A DNA stretch of 42,987 nucleotides, taken from NCBI GenBank assembly GCA_003210735.1, contig QCUM01000017.1, positions 1 to 42,987 of the forward strand, read 5' to 3'. The notes beneath the pieces are model-generated. The model was given only the letters and a program-made list of their open reading frames with translations, was not told where the DNA came from and did no database searches. Below, in pieces: positions 1 to 9,025 of this stretch. The first letter of the stretch is position 1; every line of letters starts with the position of its first letter. The stretch is from Synechococcus sp. AG-679-D13 (lineage in GTDB: Bacteria > Cyanobacteriota > Cyanobacteriia > PCC-6307 > Cyanobiaceae). The position numbers and the translations under genes are program-made.

Positions 1-382
1 AGCTCAGGTGGAGGCTGAGCTTGTGGAGCTCGGGGATGAGGAGACGGCTGATTATTTGGAAGGACTGGGGGTCAGTGAAGGGGGGTTGCAGAGCTTGATC
101 CGCGCCACCTATCGATTGCTGGGTCTGCGCACCTATTTCACCAGCGGTGAAAAGGAAACCCGGGCGTGGACGTTCAAGGCCGGAATGACGGCTCCGCAGG
201 CCGCCGGAGTAATCCACACCGATTTCGAGCGCGGCTTCATTCGTGCCCAGACCATCGGTTGGGCGAAATTGCTCGAAGCTGGTTCTCTCTCCGTGGCGCG
301 AGGGAAAGGTTGGCTGAGGAGTGAAGGCAAGGAGTATGTCGTTGAAGAGGGTGATGTGATGGAGTTCCTGTTCAACGTTTGA
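1..382 (+). CDS. ychF: YchF/EngD redox-regulated ATPase, C-terminal part (5' truncated by window)
   Basis: The reading frame is open from the left edge and ends with TGA at 380-382, so only about the last 126 residues are present. They hold the end of the helical/linker part and the TGS-like C-terminal domain typical of YchF; the segments RTYFTSGEKETRAW, GMTAPQAAGVIHTDFERGFI and EGDVMEFLFNV are hallmarks of the family. YchF is an Obg-family ATPase that binds ribosomes and affects stress responses. The G motifs lie outside the window. The internal GTG at 8 is not the real start. Identification is very secure. Confidence 0.95.
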   Translation, partial: AQVEAELVELGDEETADYLEGLGVSEGGLQSLIRATYRLLGLRTYFTSGEKETRAWTFKAGMTAPQAAGVIHTDFERGFIRAQTIGWAKLLEAGSLSVARGKGWLRSEGKEYVVEEGDVMEFLFNV

Positions 383-454
383 TCCTCTGAGCCAGTTTGG
401 CGATGCAGGGTTTGCAGGCCTTGGATCCTTGCTACAAGGGCAAAAAAGCCTGCG

Positions 455-883
455 ATGCCTCAGCAAAATTCCAGGCCCGAGTCCGGCCCCAATCGTTGGA
501 CAACTCTGCGCCGTCTCGGGATTGCCGCAGCCGTTTTCGGGATTGCCGCCTTCGCTGTACCTCAGTACGGCGTATGGGTGAGGACGCTGAACGGTAAAGC
601 CCTGCTGCGGGAGGCGGAATTCACTCGCAAGGTGGCGGTTTTGGAGGCTCAGGCCAAAAAAGATTCAGCCGCTCAGTTGGCTGAAGCGGAGATCATTCGG
701 GCAGAGGGTGTCTCCAAAGCCAACAAAATCATCGGCGAAAGCCTCAAGAACAACCCTGGCTATTTGCAATACCTCTGGATCACCAAGGGAGAAAACGACA
801 CAAACCGCACGGTTTACATGATTCCAAACAATGGTGGGGCTCCTGTTCCCACCTTCGATATCACCAGGAATGGGGGTGGCTGA
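455..883 (+). CDS. Membrane-anchored protein resembling the C-terminal coiled coil of SPFH/prohibitin proteins
   Basis: 142 residues. A basic N-terminus is followed by one hydrophobic segment at about residues 20-37 (LGIAAAVFGIAAFAV), so the protein is probably anchored in the membrane. Residues 50-95 form an Ala/Glu/Lys-rich helix (LLREAEFTRKVAVLEAQAKK, AEAEIIRAEGVSKANKI), then YLQYLWITK and VYMIPNNGG. This is how SPFH/band-7 proteins (HflK, prohibitin) look after their SPFH domain, but that domain is absent. The resemblance could be compositional, so no function is assigned. It sits downstream of ychF on the same strand. Confidence 0.75.
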   Translation: MPQQNSRPESGPNRWTTLRRLGIAAAVFGIAAFAVPQYGVWVRTLNGKALLREAEFTRKVAVLEAQAKKDSAAQLAEAEIIRAEGVSKANKIIGESLKNNPGYLQYLWITKGENDTNRTVYMIPNNGGAPVPTFDITRNGGG

Positions 884-890
884 GAACTGT

Positions 891-2255
891 TCAGTGCGGG
901 CCGGCAATGGCATCCGTGACGTGCTCGGAGTTGATTGGGTTGAGCTCCGTTGAGTTTCGATAGCGGGGCTGCAGATTTCGTAGTGCCGGCAGCATCGTGA
1001 GGCAGGCAGTTCCCATCAACAGCCACAGAACAACTCCGTTGTTCTGTGCATCCAAGAGAGCTCCTCCTGCGAGCGGTGCCACGATTGCGCTCACGGTGAA
1101 ACACTGGGAGAACAGAGCCATGGCCAGCCCCCGATGCTCAGGGGGTGTCTCCTCGATCACGGCTTCGGTGGCTGTTGGCAGGAACGCCGCCTGGGCAAAC
1201 GCCATCGGCAGCAGAGCCAAAAGCACAAGGGCTGTGCCGGCTTCGAACAAGGACGAGAGCGCAATCAACCCGCAACCGAGGCTGAATCCAGCCAGGCTCA
1301 ATCCCAACCCAAACGCCACGCTGCGATCGGCTAACCACCGGCCCACGGGCCACTGAAGACTGACCAAAAGCGTCAGTTGAAGGGCAATCAGAGCGCTGCT
1401 GTGGCTTTCACTCAAGCCAGGCCGAGCCACCCCACCGCGAACGAGGTCCAGAGGAAGCGCGCTTTGTTGCAGCGCCAGAATTCCTGTCGCAACGATGCTG
1501 ATTCCCAGAACCGGCAACAGAGGAAGCAACCAGGCTCGGGATGATGCTGAAACGCTGTTGTCGGACTTTGCGGCAGCCCGATTCAGATCACGCACCGTCT
1601 GGCCGTCGATCAAGGGTTGAAGGCTGATCAGGACCAGCACAGCTCCCATACAGAGGACTTCCACGGCATAAACAACGCGCAGTGTGTCCAGGGTCGCGGC
1701 GACTGTGCCGATCAGGGCTCCAATACCGATCCCAAGGGCATCCGCACTGCGGACCAAGGCATAACCACGACCGGAAGGCACGCTTCCACAGCTCAGTGGC
1801 ACCGCCAGTTCAATTGCAGGCCAGTACAGCCCAGCGGCGCAGCCCAACAGCAATTGACCGAGCAGATAGCCGCCGTAACTCTCCGCTCGAATCAAGACAC
1901 AATCCGCCGTTATCGCCAACAGTGTCGTGATCCGCACCGGCCACGAACAACTGAGTCCGCGGTCGAGCAAAGCTCCGCAAACCAGGCGCACAACTGTTCC
2001 GATCAGGGCGGCAATCGCCAGGCCACTGCCCACCTGGCTGGCGGAGAAGTCGATCGCGTGAAAAATCAGCGGGGTCATGAACATGACCCCGCCAGCTCCG
2101 ATCGAGGCGAGAAATCTCAGCCGCGTGACATTTCGGAGAGCTGAAGGAAACTGGGACCACCACCGCAGAGGGTCGGGCGTTGCTGCGCGGACGCTTAACA
2201 GGACAGTGCATCGCGATGGGCCTGATGAGCAGTCTGCTGCTCCACCAGGCGTCAT
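891..2255 (-). CDS. Major facilitator superfamily (MFS) transporter
   Basis: 454 residues with about twelve hydrophobic segments spread over the whole length, the layout of an MFS permease. A central hydrophilic loop near residues 215-235 (DLNRAAAKSDNSVSASSRA) separates the two six-helix halves. Short motifs such as DRGLSCSW after helix 2 and ADRSVAFG in the second half resemble the MFS loop 2-3 and loop 8-9 motifs. The substrate cannot be read from sequence. No GTG or TTG codon is available further in, so ATG 2255 is kept although it overlaps the divergent hydrolase gene by about 40 bp. Confidence 0.85.
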   Translation of the reverse strand: MTPGGAADCSSGPSRCTVLLSVRAATPDPLRWWSQFPSALRNVTRLRFLASIGAGGVMFMTPLIFHAIDFSASQVGSGLAIAALIGTVVRLVCGALLDRGLSCSWPVRITTLLAITADCVLIRAESYGGYLLGQLLLGCAAGLYWPAIELAVPLSCGSVPSGRGYALVRSADALGIGIGALIGTVAATLDTLRVVYAVEVLCMGAVLVLISLQPLIDGQTVRDLNRAAAKSDNSVSASSRAWLLPLLPVLGISIVATGILALQQSALPLDLVRGGVARPGLSESHSSALIALQLTLLVSLQWPVGRWLADRSVAFGLGLSLAGFSLGCGLIALSSLFEAGTALVLLALLPMAFAQAAFLPTATEAVIEETPPEHRGLAMALFSQCFTVSAIVAPLAGGALLDAQNNGVVLWLLMGTACLTMLPALRNLQPRYRNSTELNPINSEHVTDAIAGPH

Positions 2256-3772
2256 CGTGGCCTCTTCGGGCTGCTGACCGTCTTGAGGTGAGCATCGAAG
2301 GGGTTGTTCTGCCTATGGAGGTGGATGATCTTCGCGCCTGGGTCAGCTCGAAAGGCAGGGTTCGAACCGAACTGGGACCTTGGATGCAGCTGCTCGATCA
2401 GGAGAGCCGGCTTGGCCTCATGCAGCTGTTACAGGCCCCGGTGCTGACGCGACGCAGTTTTGGAGAGCAAGTGCTGCGCAGCTGGTCTGCAGGCCGGTTG
2501 CTCGATGCGATCGGAGATGTGGTGCGCTTGATGGACGGAGACCGCATCAGCAGTGATGTGGTCCTGACGACCCTCGAGCAGTTGCTCAAGAAGCGGAGCC
2601 AGGTCTCCACACTCGATTTACTCGAAGCACTTCCGGGTCAGGAGTTGCGGCTGGATCTTGATGCTCTGGTGTTGGCAGCGTCCCGCTGGCGCTTGCAGCT
2701 GAAACGGCATCAGGCTCTGATGACCGGCCTCAGTCAGCCGGAGGCCATGGTGCGATTCATGCCGCCTTCTCCATCAGCAAGCAGTGTTCAAGGGATGGCG
2801 GTGCAGCTGCCGGTGGCCCACCGTTCAACATCTCTTGAACTGAGGATCTGGACACCGTCCAACCCCCGGGCAGATCGTCTCTGGGTGGCTCTGATGCCCG
2901 GGCTTGGCGGCAGCCCTGATCATTTGAAGTGGCTTGCAAGGCACCTTGCGGCGGCTGGCTGGCCGGTGGTGCTTCTCGAGCATCCCGGCAGCGATGCCGC
3001 TGCCGTGCAGGCTCTGCTGGAAGGTCGTGAATCCTTTGATGGAGCACGTGCACTTCAGGATCGACAACAGGACCTTGAGGCCGTGCTCTCGGCTCAAGCA
3101 CAGCAGCGCATCCCGATTCAGGGGGAGCGGGTGGTGCTGGCCGGTCACTCCATGGGTGCCCTGACAGCACTTGTTGCCTCAGGGCATTCGCCCCAGAGCG
3201 GGATGGATCAGCGCTGTCAAAAGGCCCTGGGGGATCTGCCTCTCACCAATCTTTCGAGGTTGTTGCAGTGCGAACTGGTTGAACGCGGCGTTCTGCGGTC
3301 TCGTTCGGTGCCGGTTTCCCCGGCCGCAGTGGTGGGCCTCAACAGCCTCGGCAGTGTGATCTGGCCCGTTGGTTCAACCGACTCCAGCCCCACGCCTCTG
3401 TTGCTGATCGGTGGAACCCTCGACCTGATTACCCCCCCGCTGGACGAGCAGATCGGTCTGTTGGCTTCGCTGGCTCAGCATCCGTACAGCCGCGTTGTGG
3501 TGATCGAGGGAGCCAGCCACTTTTCACCGATTCGTGTAGGTGACACTCAGGTCGGCACGCGTGAAGACGATCTGTTCCAGCTCGGAGAGGACCTGGTCGG
3601 TGTCAATCCCCGCAGGGCGCAAAGGATTATCGCCAATGAAATTGTTGTGTTCCTGTCGGGTCTTTCGGCCAACTCATCGGCGTCGGTCGATGAACACTGG
3701 AGTGATGGAGGCGTGCGCTGGCATCGGCTCACCATTGAAGGCGCCAGGACTCTGTTCCGCCGTTATCAGTAG
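2216..3772 (+). CDS. Alpha/beta hydrolase with N-terminal DUF1400 domain, probably exported
   Basis: 518 residues from ATG 2216 (an in-frame TTG exists at 2180). The start MGLMSSLLLHQASSWPLRAA looks like a signal peptide. The following segment (LEVSIEGVVLPMEVDDLRAW) matches the DUF1400 N-terminal domain common in cyanobacterial hydrolases. The catalytic domain shows the nucleophile elbow AGHSMGAL (Ser), an Asp in GGTLDLITPP and a His in GASHFSPI, giving a complete Ser-Asp-His triad. The family includes dienelactone-hydrolase/lipase-like enzymes; the substrate is unknown. It converges on, and overlaps by 7 bp, the permease gene. Confidence 0.85.
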   Translation: MGLMSSLLLHQASSWPLRAADRLEVSIEGVVLPMEVDDLRAWVSSKGRVRTELGPWMQLLDQESRLGLMQLLQAPVLTRRSFGEQVLRSWSAGRLLDAIGDVVRLMDGDRISSDVVLTTLEQLLKKRSQVSTLDLLEALPGQELRLDLDALVLAASRWRLQLKRHQALMTGLSQPEAMVRFMPPSPSASSVQGMAVQLPVAHRSTSLELRIWTPSNPRADRLWVALMPGLGGSPDHLKWLARHLAAAGWPVVLLEHPGSDAAAVQALLEGRESFDGARALQDRQQDLEAVLSAQAQQRIPIQGERVVLAGHSMGALTALVASGHSPQSGMDQRCQKALGDLPLTNLSRLLQCELVERGVLRSRSVPVSPAAVVGLNSLGSVIWPVGSTDSSPTPLLLIGGTLDLITPPLDEQIGLLASLAQHPYSRVVVIEGASHFSPIRVGDTQVGTREDDLFQLGEDLVGVNPRRAQRIIANEIVVFLSGLSANSSASVDEHWSDGGVRWHRLTIEGARTLFRRYQ

Positions 3773-4785
3773 CGAACCCTTGGGTCCAAGGCAGCCACCA
3801 GGAGGTCAACGGCCACACTGACCAGCACCACCAATGCTGCAATCACCACCACGATGCCCTGAACAACGGGATAGTCCCGCTGGTTGATCGCTTCCTGCAG
3901 GCGCAAGGCAATCCCTGGCCAGGAGAAGGTCACTTCGATCAAGAGAGCACCGCCGATCAGAGATGCCACGGTGATGCCCGCGATGGTGAGCACGGGCAAC
4001 AGCGCATTGGGCAGCCCGTGGCGCAGAACGACTTGCCGTTCGCTCAGTCCTCGACTGCGGGCCGCTTCCGCATAATCTCCCCTGAGCGTTCGCCGCAGAT
4101 TCAGTCGCAGGGCTGTGGTGAAGGTGCCGCTCAGCAGCAGCGCCAAAGTCCCGGCCGGCAGCAGCAGATGGCGAAGCGTGCCCTTCAGGGCCGTCATGTC
4201 GAGGTTGCGGATGCTGTCGATCAGGTAGAAACCCGTGCCTTCAGGCGGCATGAGGCTGGGAGGAAAACGTCCCCCTACCGGCAACCACCCCAGACTGACT
4301 GCAAACAGCAGTTGCAGCAGCATCGCCACCCAGAAGGGTGGCAGGGCATATGTGCCAAGGCCATAGAGCCTCCCGGCCAGATCCAGTTTCCCTTCAGGCC
4401 GTGCGATCCCACTGAAGCCGATGCTGAGGCCGACCGCTGCCGCCAGGGCAAGGGCAATCACGCTGAGTTCGAGGCTGGCGGGCAAGGTTCTGCTGATGAT
4501 GTCTCTCACCGGTTCTTGATTGATCAGTCCCTGCCCCAGGTCTCCATGCAGCAGGCCACGCAGGTAGTCGAGATACTGATCCGGCAGCGTTTTGTCCAAT
4601 CCAAGCCGTGCCCGCATGGCGGCCTTGGCCACCGCAGGAGCTCGGCTGCCAAGCACAGCATCCACAGGGTCTCCCGGGGCAACCCGCAACAGGAGAAACA
4701 CCAGGCTGGCAATCAACCAGAGCATCAGCGGGGCCAGCCCCAGGCGTGTGGCGCTGTAGCGCAGCAGGGCTCCGGTGCGTCCCAT
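3766..4785 (-). CDS. ABC transporter permease, DppB/OppB family (peptide/nickel type)
   Basis: 339 residues from ATG 4785, which overlaps the TGA of the upstream binding-protein gene (TGATG), indicating translational coupling. Six hydrophobic segments are visible. The conserved N-terminal motif LLRVAPGDPVDAVLG and the cytoplasmic EAA loop (YAEAARSRGLSERQVVLRHG) are diagnostic of DppB-type inner-membrane permeases. Its partner permease (DppC type) and ATPases are not next to it here, so the full transporter must use genes elsewhere. The 55 extra in-frame N-terminal residues lie inside the upstream gene and are not used. Confidence 0.9.
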   Translation of the reverse strand: MGRTGALLRYSATRLGLAPLMLWLIASLVFLLLRVAPGDPVDAVLGSRAPAVAKAAMRARLGLDKTLPDQYLDYLRGLLHGDLGQGLINQEPVRDIISRTLPASLELSVIALALAAAVGLSIGFSGIARPEGKLDLAGRLYGLGTYALPPFWVAMLLQLLFAVSLGWLPVGGRFPPSLMPPEGTGFYLIDSIRNLDMTALKGTLRHLLLPAGTLALLLSGTFTTALRLNLRRTLRGDYAEAARSRGLSERQVVLRHGLPNALLPVLTIAGITVASLIGGALLIEVTFSWPGIALRLQEAINQRDYPVVQGIVVVIAALVVLVSVAVDLLVAALDPRVRY

Positions 4786-6392
4786 CAGTTCGCTACTCCG
4801 CGTGCCGGTGCATGCATCAGTTCGGTAAGCAGCAGATGGCCGCTGCCGTCGAATCGTGGCGGCACGAGGCTGGTTTGACTCCATGCCGTCGGCGCGACCA
4901 GCCACACCGGGATATAGGCCGAGCCTTCTGCAGCCTGAGCTTGAATCCACCGCAGCTTGTCGGATCGATTGGGCCCTGACATCCGGTCACTGCTTTCCAG
5001 CGCATCCTGCAATCCGGGAGTGGTCCAGAAACTGCCGCTGATGGCGGCCTCTCCCTCCTGGCAGATGGACTCTTCGCCTCTGTTGCAGCTCAGTAAAGGT
5101 GTCAGATAGGCCTCGGGGTCCGGATAGCTGCCACGCCAATCAAGCATCACCGCTTTGAACGCTCCTTCCCCAAGCTGTCGATAAATCGTGGTGGATTCCA
5201 CCCCATCCAGTTCCAGAACCAGGCAGTCGGACAGGTCTCGTTTGATCTGTGCTTGCCAGGTGAGTGCCAGCAGCTTGTCGGCTGGAACATTGGATCGAAA
5301 AGTCAGCGGAAGGGTCAGGAGACGGCCGTTGCAATAACCGGCTGTTTGCAGGATTCCGCGAGCAGCTTCGGGATCGTGCTCCGGCCAGATCGGGTCCTGG
5401 TTCTTTGTAAGGCTCGGGGGAATCAGGCTTCGCAGCGGGCGACGCAACCCATAACTCACGCGTTGGCTGATTTCATGGCGGTTCAAGCTCAGGGCCAGAG
5501 CCTGTCGCAGCGGTTGCCGCTCAAGAGGTTCTCCACGACTCAACAACGTGATGTATCCGATTTCGGAGGCTGGACCAACGGCTTCCTGCAGCTTTCCGGC
5601 CTGAGCGTCCTGGTGGAGAGCGTGGCGCTGGTCTTCGTCGATGGAGGGTGACATCAAGACGTCGACCTCTCCGCTGCGCAGTGCTCCGAACAGGGCCGTT
5701 GAATTGCTCAGGCTGATCAGATCAATTCCGTTGTTGCGAGGGCGTTCGCCCCAGTAGTTCTCAAAGGGCTCCAGGCGTTGTTGATGATCACTGAAATGGG
5801 TCAGCCGGTAAGGCCCGGTACCCACGAAGCGGTCGTGCAGAAATTGTTCGCGGTGCTCGGCATAGGCCTTTGGCGAAACGGGCGTGAGGTTCACCGAAGT
5901 GAGCAGGCCAGCCAGAGACGTGGATGGCCGGGTGAGCTTCAACACCATTCGATGCGGTTCCGGTGTTTCCACTGCTGCGATGCGGCCGCCGACCACATAG
6001 CTGAGGCTGCCGATCTCCAGAAAGCGCCTCAGGCTGAATGCCATGGCCTCAGCATTGAAATCGGTGCCGTCGTGAAAACGAACTCCCCGGCGCAAGGGGA
6101 TCGTGATCGTCAGTCCGTCAGGACTGACATCAGGCTGAGCTTTCGCCAGGCGGGGTTCGAGTTCCCCTTCGGTGGTGAGTTCGTAGAGGGGATCACCCAG
6201 GGCGCTCAGTAATTGCAGCGTGCTGACTGTGCTGGCTTGGGCGGGATCGAGTGAGGTGATCTTCCCCGCTGCTGCAACGGTGATCCGATCGGTGCGGTTG
6301 ATCGACGTGCACCCAACCCCTCCGATGACACTCAGTGCGGTGGTGAGTGCCAGGAGCCTGCTCAGAAGGGAAGATCCAGCAGCGGGCTTCAA
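4785..6392 (-). CDS. Extracellular solute-binding lipoprotein, family 5 (DppA/OppA/NikA type)
   Basis: About 535 residues. A signal sequence ends in a lipobox-like LSVIGGVGC, so the mature protein should be lipidated at Cys and held on the periplasmic side. Family 5 features include SLDPAQASTVSTLQLLSALGDPLYE, the LRRGVRFHDGTDFNAEAMAFSL block and GTGPYRL. It delivers oligopeptides, nickel or a related solute to the coupled permease. The frame is open upstream to 6530, but that overlaps the small gene ending at 6418; a TTG at 6392 gives a sensible signal peptide. The start is the least certain part. Confidence 0.88.
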   Translation of the reverse strand: MKPAAGSSLLSRLLALTTALSVIGGVGCTSINRTDRITVAAAGKITSLDPAQASTVSTLQLLSALGDPLYELTTEGELEPRLAKAQPDVSPDGLTITIPLRRGVRFHDGTDFNAEAMAFSLRRFLEIGSLSYVVGGRIAAVETPEPHRMVLKLTRPSTSLAGLLTSVNLTPVSPKAYAEHREQFLHDRFVGTGPYRLTHFSDHQQRLEPFENYWGERPRNNGIDLISLSNSTALFGALRSGEVDVLMSPSIDEDQRHALHQDAQAGKLQEAVGPASEIGYITLLSRGEPLERQPLRQALALSLNRHEISQRVSYGLRRPLRSLIPPSLTKNQDPIWPEHDPEAARGILQTAGYCNGRLLTLPLTFRSNVPADKLLALTWQAQIKRDLSDCLVLELDGVESTTIYRQLGEGAFKAVMLDWRGSYPDPEAYLTPLLSCNRGEESICQEGEAAISGSFWTTPGLQDALESSDRMSGPNRSDKLRWIQAQAAEGSAYIPVWLVAPTAWSQTSLVPPRFDGSGHLLLTELMHAPARGVAN

Positions 6393-6417
6393 GACGGTTG
6401 GTCCAACAACGAACGAT

Positions 6418-6594
6418 TTAACTGCCTGAGTCTGCAATTTGCTGCAGGGAAACCTCAAACACAGGAGAACCACCCTGGGGATCGATCGGCCAGCGACGGA
6501 TCCAGCAGCGGTTGTGATCTCCGTCGACACCGATCACCTGATAGGTCTGCTGATCAGCATGCAAATTGACCTGATCACCCTGATGAATGTTCAT
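6418..6594 (-). CDS. Conserved small hypothetical protein of picocyanobacteria
   Basis: 58 residues from ATG 6594 (MNIHQGDQVNLHADQQTYQV). An in-frame ATG at 6657 would add 21 residues. The protein looks like a compact beta-rich barrel: alternating hydrophobic residues, QVIGVDGDHNRCWIRRWP, then GSPVFEVSLQQI. It resembles short KOW/SH3-like proteins but I cannot assign a family. It precedes the binding-protein gene on the same strand and may share its transcript. Confidence 0.6.
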   Translation of the reverse strand: MNIHQGDQVNLHADQQTYQVIGVDGDHNRCWIRRWPIDPQGGSPVFEVSLQQIADSGS

Positions 6595-6778
6595 TCCAAC
6601 GGCAGCTTCCGACAAACTGCAGCCTTGAACAATGGATCGGAGCGCGACGTTCGGCATGAACGGTTAGCAGCATGGATCGGGCTGGTCCGATCCCGCCTGT
6701 GATGGTTCTTGACATCGTGCCGCACCGGAGAGCTGGTTGGCCAGGGAGCAATGGTTTCTACAGGCGGTTCGCCTCTGA

Positions 6779-8089
6779 TCAGAGGCAGCCGAGGTGAGCA
6801 GCCAAGCCGGAGACCTCAGGGAGATCCGTGATTGCCTTGAGAGCATCGCTGACCTGCCTTTCAGTGACTTCATGGGTGATCACAACGATCTCCGCACCCG
6901 CCTCGCTTGCGTTGAACTGCACGATCGATTGGATTGACACGCCGCACTCGCCGAAGCAACCCCCCACTTTTCCGATCACACCCGGTGCATCCAGTGTGTT
7001 GAAACGAACGTAGTGCCTTTGGCGGATGGCGCCGCTTTCGTCCAGAACACAGGAGCGCCAGCTGTCTGCAGCCAGAAGAGGATCCACGCTTCCGGCGGAA
7101 TCGCTGGCCTGGCGGATGCCTGCAATGTTGAGAATGTCAGCGACCACCGCGGAGGCCGTGGGTCCTGCGCCTGCGCCTGGCCCGTAGAACATCACCCGGC
7201 CGATCGGCTCGCCCTCCACCAGAATCGCGTTGTTCACACCGTTCACTCCCGCAAGTGGATGGTCCTTGGGAACAAGGGTTGGCTGAACTCTGAGCGACAG
7301 GGGCAGGGGATCATGCCCCTCCTTGCTAAGGCGCTCGGCAACGGCCAGCAGCTTGACGCCGTAGCCCAGTTGGCGTGCATAGTCCACGTCGCTGCCTTGC
7401 AGAGCGCTGATCCCAGTCGTTGGAATCGCGCTTCGGTCGATGGGTCCCCCAAAGGCCAGGGTTGAAAGGATGGCGATCTTGTCGGCTGCATCCAGACCAT
7501 CCACGTCTGCAGCAGGATCCGCCTCGGCGTAACCGAGCCGTTGCGCATCCGCCAAAACAGCTTCATAGGCGGCACCCTCCTCCGCCATGCGAGTGAGAAT
7601 GTAGTTGGTGGTTCCGTTGATGATGCCGCTGACCCGATCAATACGATTCGCCCCCAGCGACTGCTTCAGGGGTTCAATGATCGGGATCCCGCCGCCCACG
7701 GCTGCTTCGATCAGCACATAAACACCGGCAGCTTTGGCAGCAGCAGCGATCTCTGTGCCATGGCGAGCGATCACTGCCTTGTTGGCGGTGACCACTGATT
7801 TTCCGGCGGCAATGGCCTGGAGAATGAGGCTCCGGGCTGGTTCGATGCCCCCGATCACTTCCACCAACACATCCACGGCTGGGTCGTTCACCACAGCTTC
7901 TGGATCAGTCGTCAACATCGCATCGGGGAGCTCCACCGGCCTGAGACGCTTGAGGTCGCGTACGGCAACCTTCACCAGCTCAAGATCCTTCACCAGGGGA
8001 TGTCGTTCCTGGGGATTCAGCAGGATCGAAGCCACCCCGCCACCCACGGTGCCCAAGCCCAACAGGCCAACTCCGATCCTTGTTCCCAT
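6779..8089 (-). CDS. hom: Homoserine dehydrogenase
   Basis: 436 residues, the usual length for the monofunctional enzyme with an ACT domain. It reduces aspartate semialdehyde to homoserine with NAD(P)H on the path to threonine and methionine. The N-terminus has the Rossmann nucleotide site GLLGLGTVGGGVASIL. The central catalytic region contains GIINGTTNYILTRM and GYAEADPAADVDGLDAADK, with the substrate-binding acidic residues and catalytic Lys. The C-terminal 80 residues (RHYVRFNTLDAPGVIGKVGG onward) form an ACT domain, consistent with feedback control by threonine. Start ATG 8089 is unambiguous. Confidence 0.97.
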   Translation of the reverse strand: MGTRIGVGLLGLGTVGGGVASILLNPQERHPLVKDLELVKVAVRDLKRLRPVELPDAMLTTDPEAVVNDPAVDVLVEVIGGIEPARSLILQAIAAGKSVVTANKAVIARHGTEIAAAAKAAGVYVLIEAAVGGGIPIIEPLKQSLGANRIDRVSGIINGTTNYILTRMAEEGAAYEAVLADAQRLGYAEADPAADVDGLDAADKIAILSTLAFGGPIDRSAIPTTGISALQGSDVDYARQLGYGVKLLAVAERLSKEGHDPLPLSLRVQPTLVPKDHPLAGVNGVNNAILVEGEPIGRVMFYGPGAGAGPTASAVVADILNIAGIRQASDSAGSVDPLLAADSWRSCVLDESGAIRQRHYVRFNTLDAPGVIGKVGGCFGECGVSIQSIVQFNASEAGAEIVVITHEVTERQVSDALKAITDLPEVSGLAAHLGCL

Positions 8090-8146
8090 TCCCTGTGTTC
8101 TGTGTTGGAACGTTTAAGGAAGACTCTATGTATTGATCGGTTTCGA

Positions 8147-8569
8147 TCAGCTGGCCAGATCTCTGGCCTGTTGCTGCATCGAGCGCAGGATGTTCAGAAA
8201 GCCGTTGGCTCGAGAAGGCGTGAGGCTGGCCTGAAGTCCAGTGGCGGCGATAAAAGCCGGGTCCATCGACTGCACCTGCTCCGGTGTCAATCCATCGAGC
8301 CCCTGGATCAGCAACGCCAGCAATCCCTTGGTGATCAGAGCGTCTGAGTCACCCTGCCAGCGCATCAGGCCTTGCTCCAGCCTTCCTTGAACAAAGACCT
8401 GGGAGACACAACCTTTCACCTTGATGGCTTCGGTCTGCTGCTCTGCAGGCATCGGCTCCAGTTTCTTCGCAAGCCAGAGAACATATTCGTAGCGGCGCTT
8501 CGGGTCAGCGGTACTGCCGAGCTTCTCCACCATCCGGTCCAGAGCTTCACTGCCGGTGCTGGTGGTCAT
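8147..8569 (-). CDS. sufE: SufE cysteine-desulfurase sulfur acceptor
   Basis: 140 residues from ATG 8569, preceded by GAGG six bases upstream; two in-frame ATGs lie a few codons earlier. SufE takes persulfide sulfur from the SufS desulfurase for Fe-S cluster assembly by SufBCD. The active-site Cys is in VKGCVSQV, followed by the conserved acidic/helical segment (DSDALITKGLLALLIQGLDG). The 3' half (SLTPSRANGFLNILRSMQQQA) matches the conserved SufE C-terminus. The gene slightly overlaps the end of the upstream gene. Confidence 0.95.
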   Translation of the reverse strand: MTTSTGSEALDRMVEKLGSTADPKRRYEYVLWLAKKLEPMPAEQQTEAIKVKGCVSQVFVQGRLEQGLMRWQGDSDALITKGLLALLIQGLDGLTPEQVQSMDPAFIAATGLQASLTPSRANGFLNILRSMQQQARDLAS

Positions 8570-8984
8570 CGATGTCCTCATCAATTCGACGTCGCACGCT
8601 AACGAGCAAACCGATCAGCACCAAACCCACAGGGAGGGAAACCACGGCTTCCGGATTCACCTCGCCATCGTTGACACGCATTTCCAGGTAATCGCGATGG
8701 CCGGGGCCACCATCCACCTGCAGATCAACCACTCCGTCGTCGACGCCACTGAGGTCGAGCTTCAATTTGCCTGAGGCATCGGTTCGCCCAAGTTCCGTAC
8801 CTGCGCTGCCGTCAGCATTCAGCAAGCGCACGACAGCGCCCTTGGTGGGTTCCCCGTTGGAGAAGCTGCTGCTCAGCTCCAGCGTTCCATCCAGGTAGCT
8901 CAGCGCGCTTTCAATCTGGTGAGCCTGAACCGGCATCAGGGTGACCGGGCTCAACAGCAGCAACGTGGCCAACTGGCGAAGCAT
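8547..8984 (-). CDS. Exported carboxypeptidase-regulatory/Ig-like protein with C-terminal membrane anchor
   Basis: 145 residues. A signal peptide (MLRQLATLLLLSPVTLMPVQA) is followed by a beta-sandwich-like domain at about residues 30-110 (GTLELSSSFSNGEPTKGAVVRLL, GRTDASGKLKLDL), similar in style to domains in accessory subunits of nickel/cobalt transporters. A hydrophobic segment VVSLPVGLVLIGLLVSV followed by RRR then anchors the C-terminus. The role is unknown. The end overlaps sufE, suggesting one operon. Confidence 0.7.
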   Translation of the reverse strand: MLRQLATLLLLSPVTLMPVQAHQIESALSYLDGTLELSSSFSNGEPTKGAVVRLLNADGSAGTELGRTDASGKLKLDLSGVDDGVVDLQVDGGPGHRDYLEMRVNDGEVNPEAVVSLPVGLVLIGLLVSVRRRIDEDIDDHQHRQ

Positions 8985-9025
8985 GAAAGGATTTCAATGG
9001 CACCGATTCATGATGCGCTGGCTTG

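Noticed and set aside
1617..2144. Long rightward ORFs inside the MFS, hydrolase, permease and homoserine dehydrogenase genes
   Set aside because: Shadow frames of GC-rich coding sequence; the true proteins on the other frames match known families.
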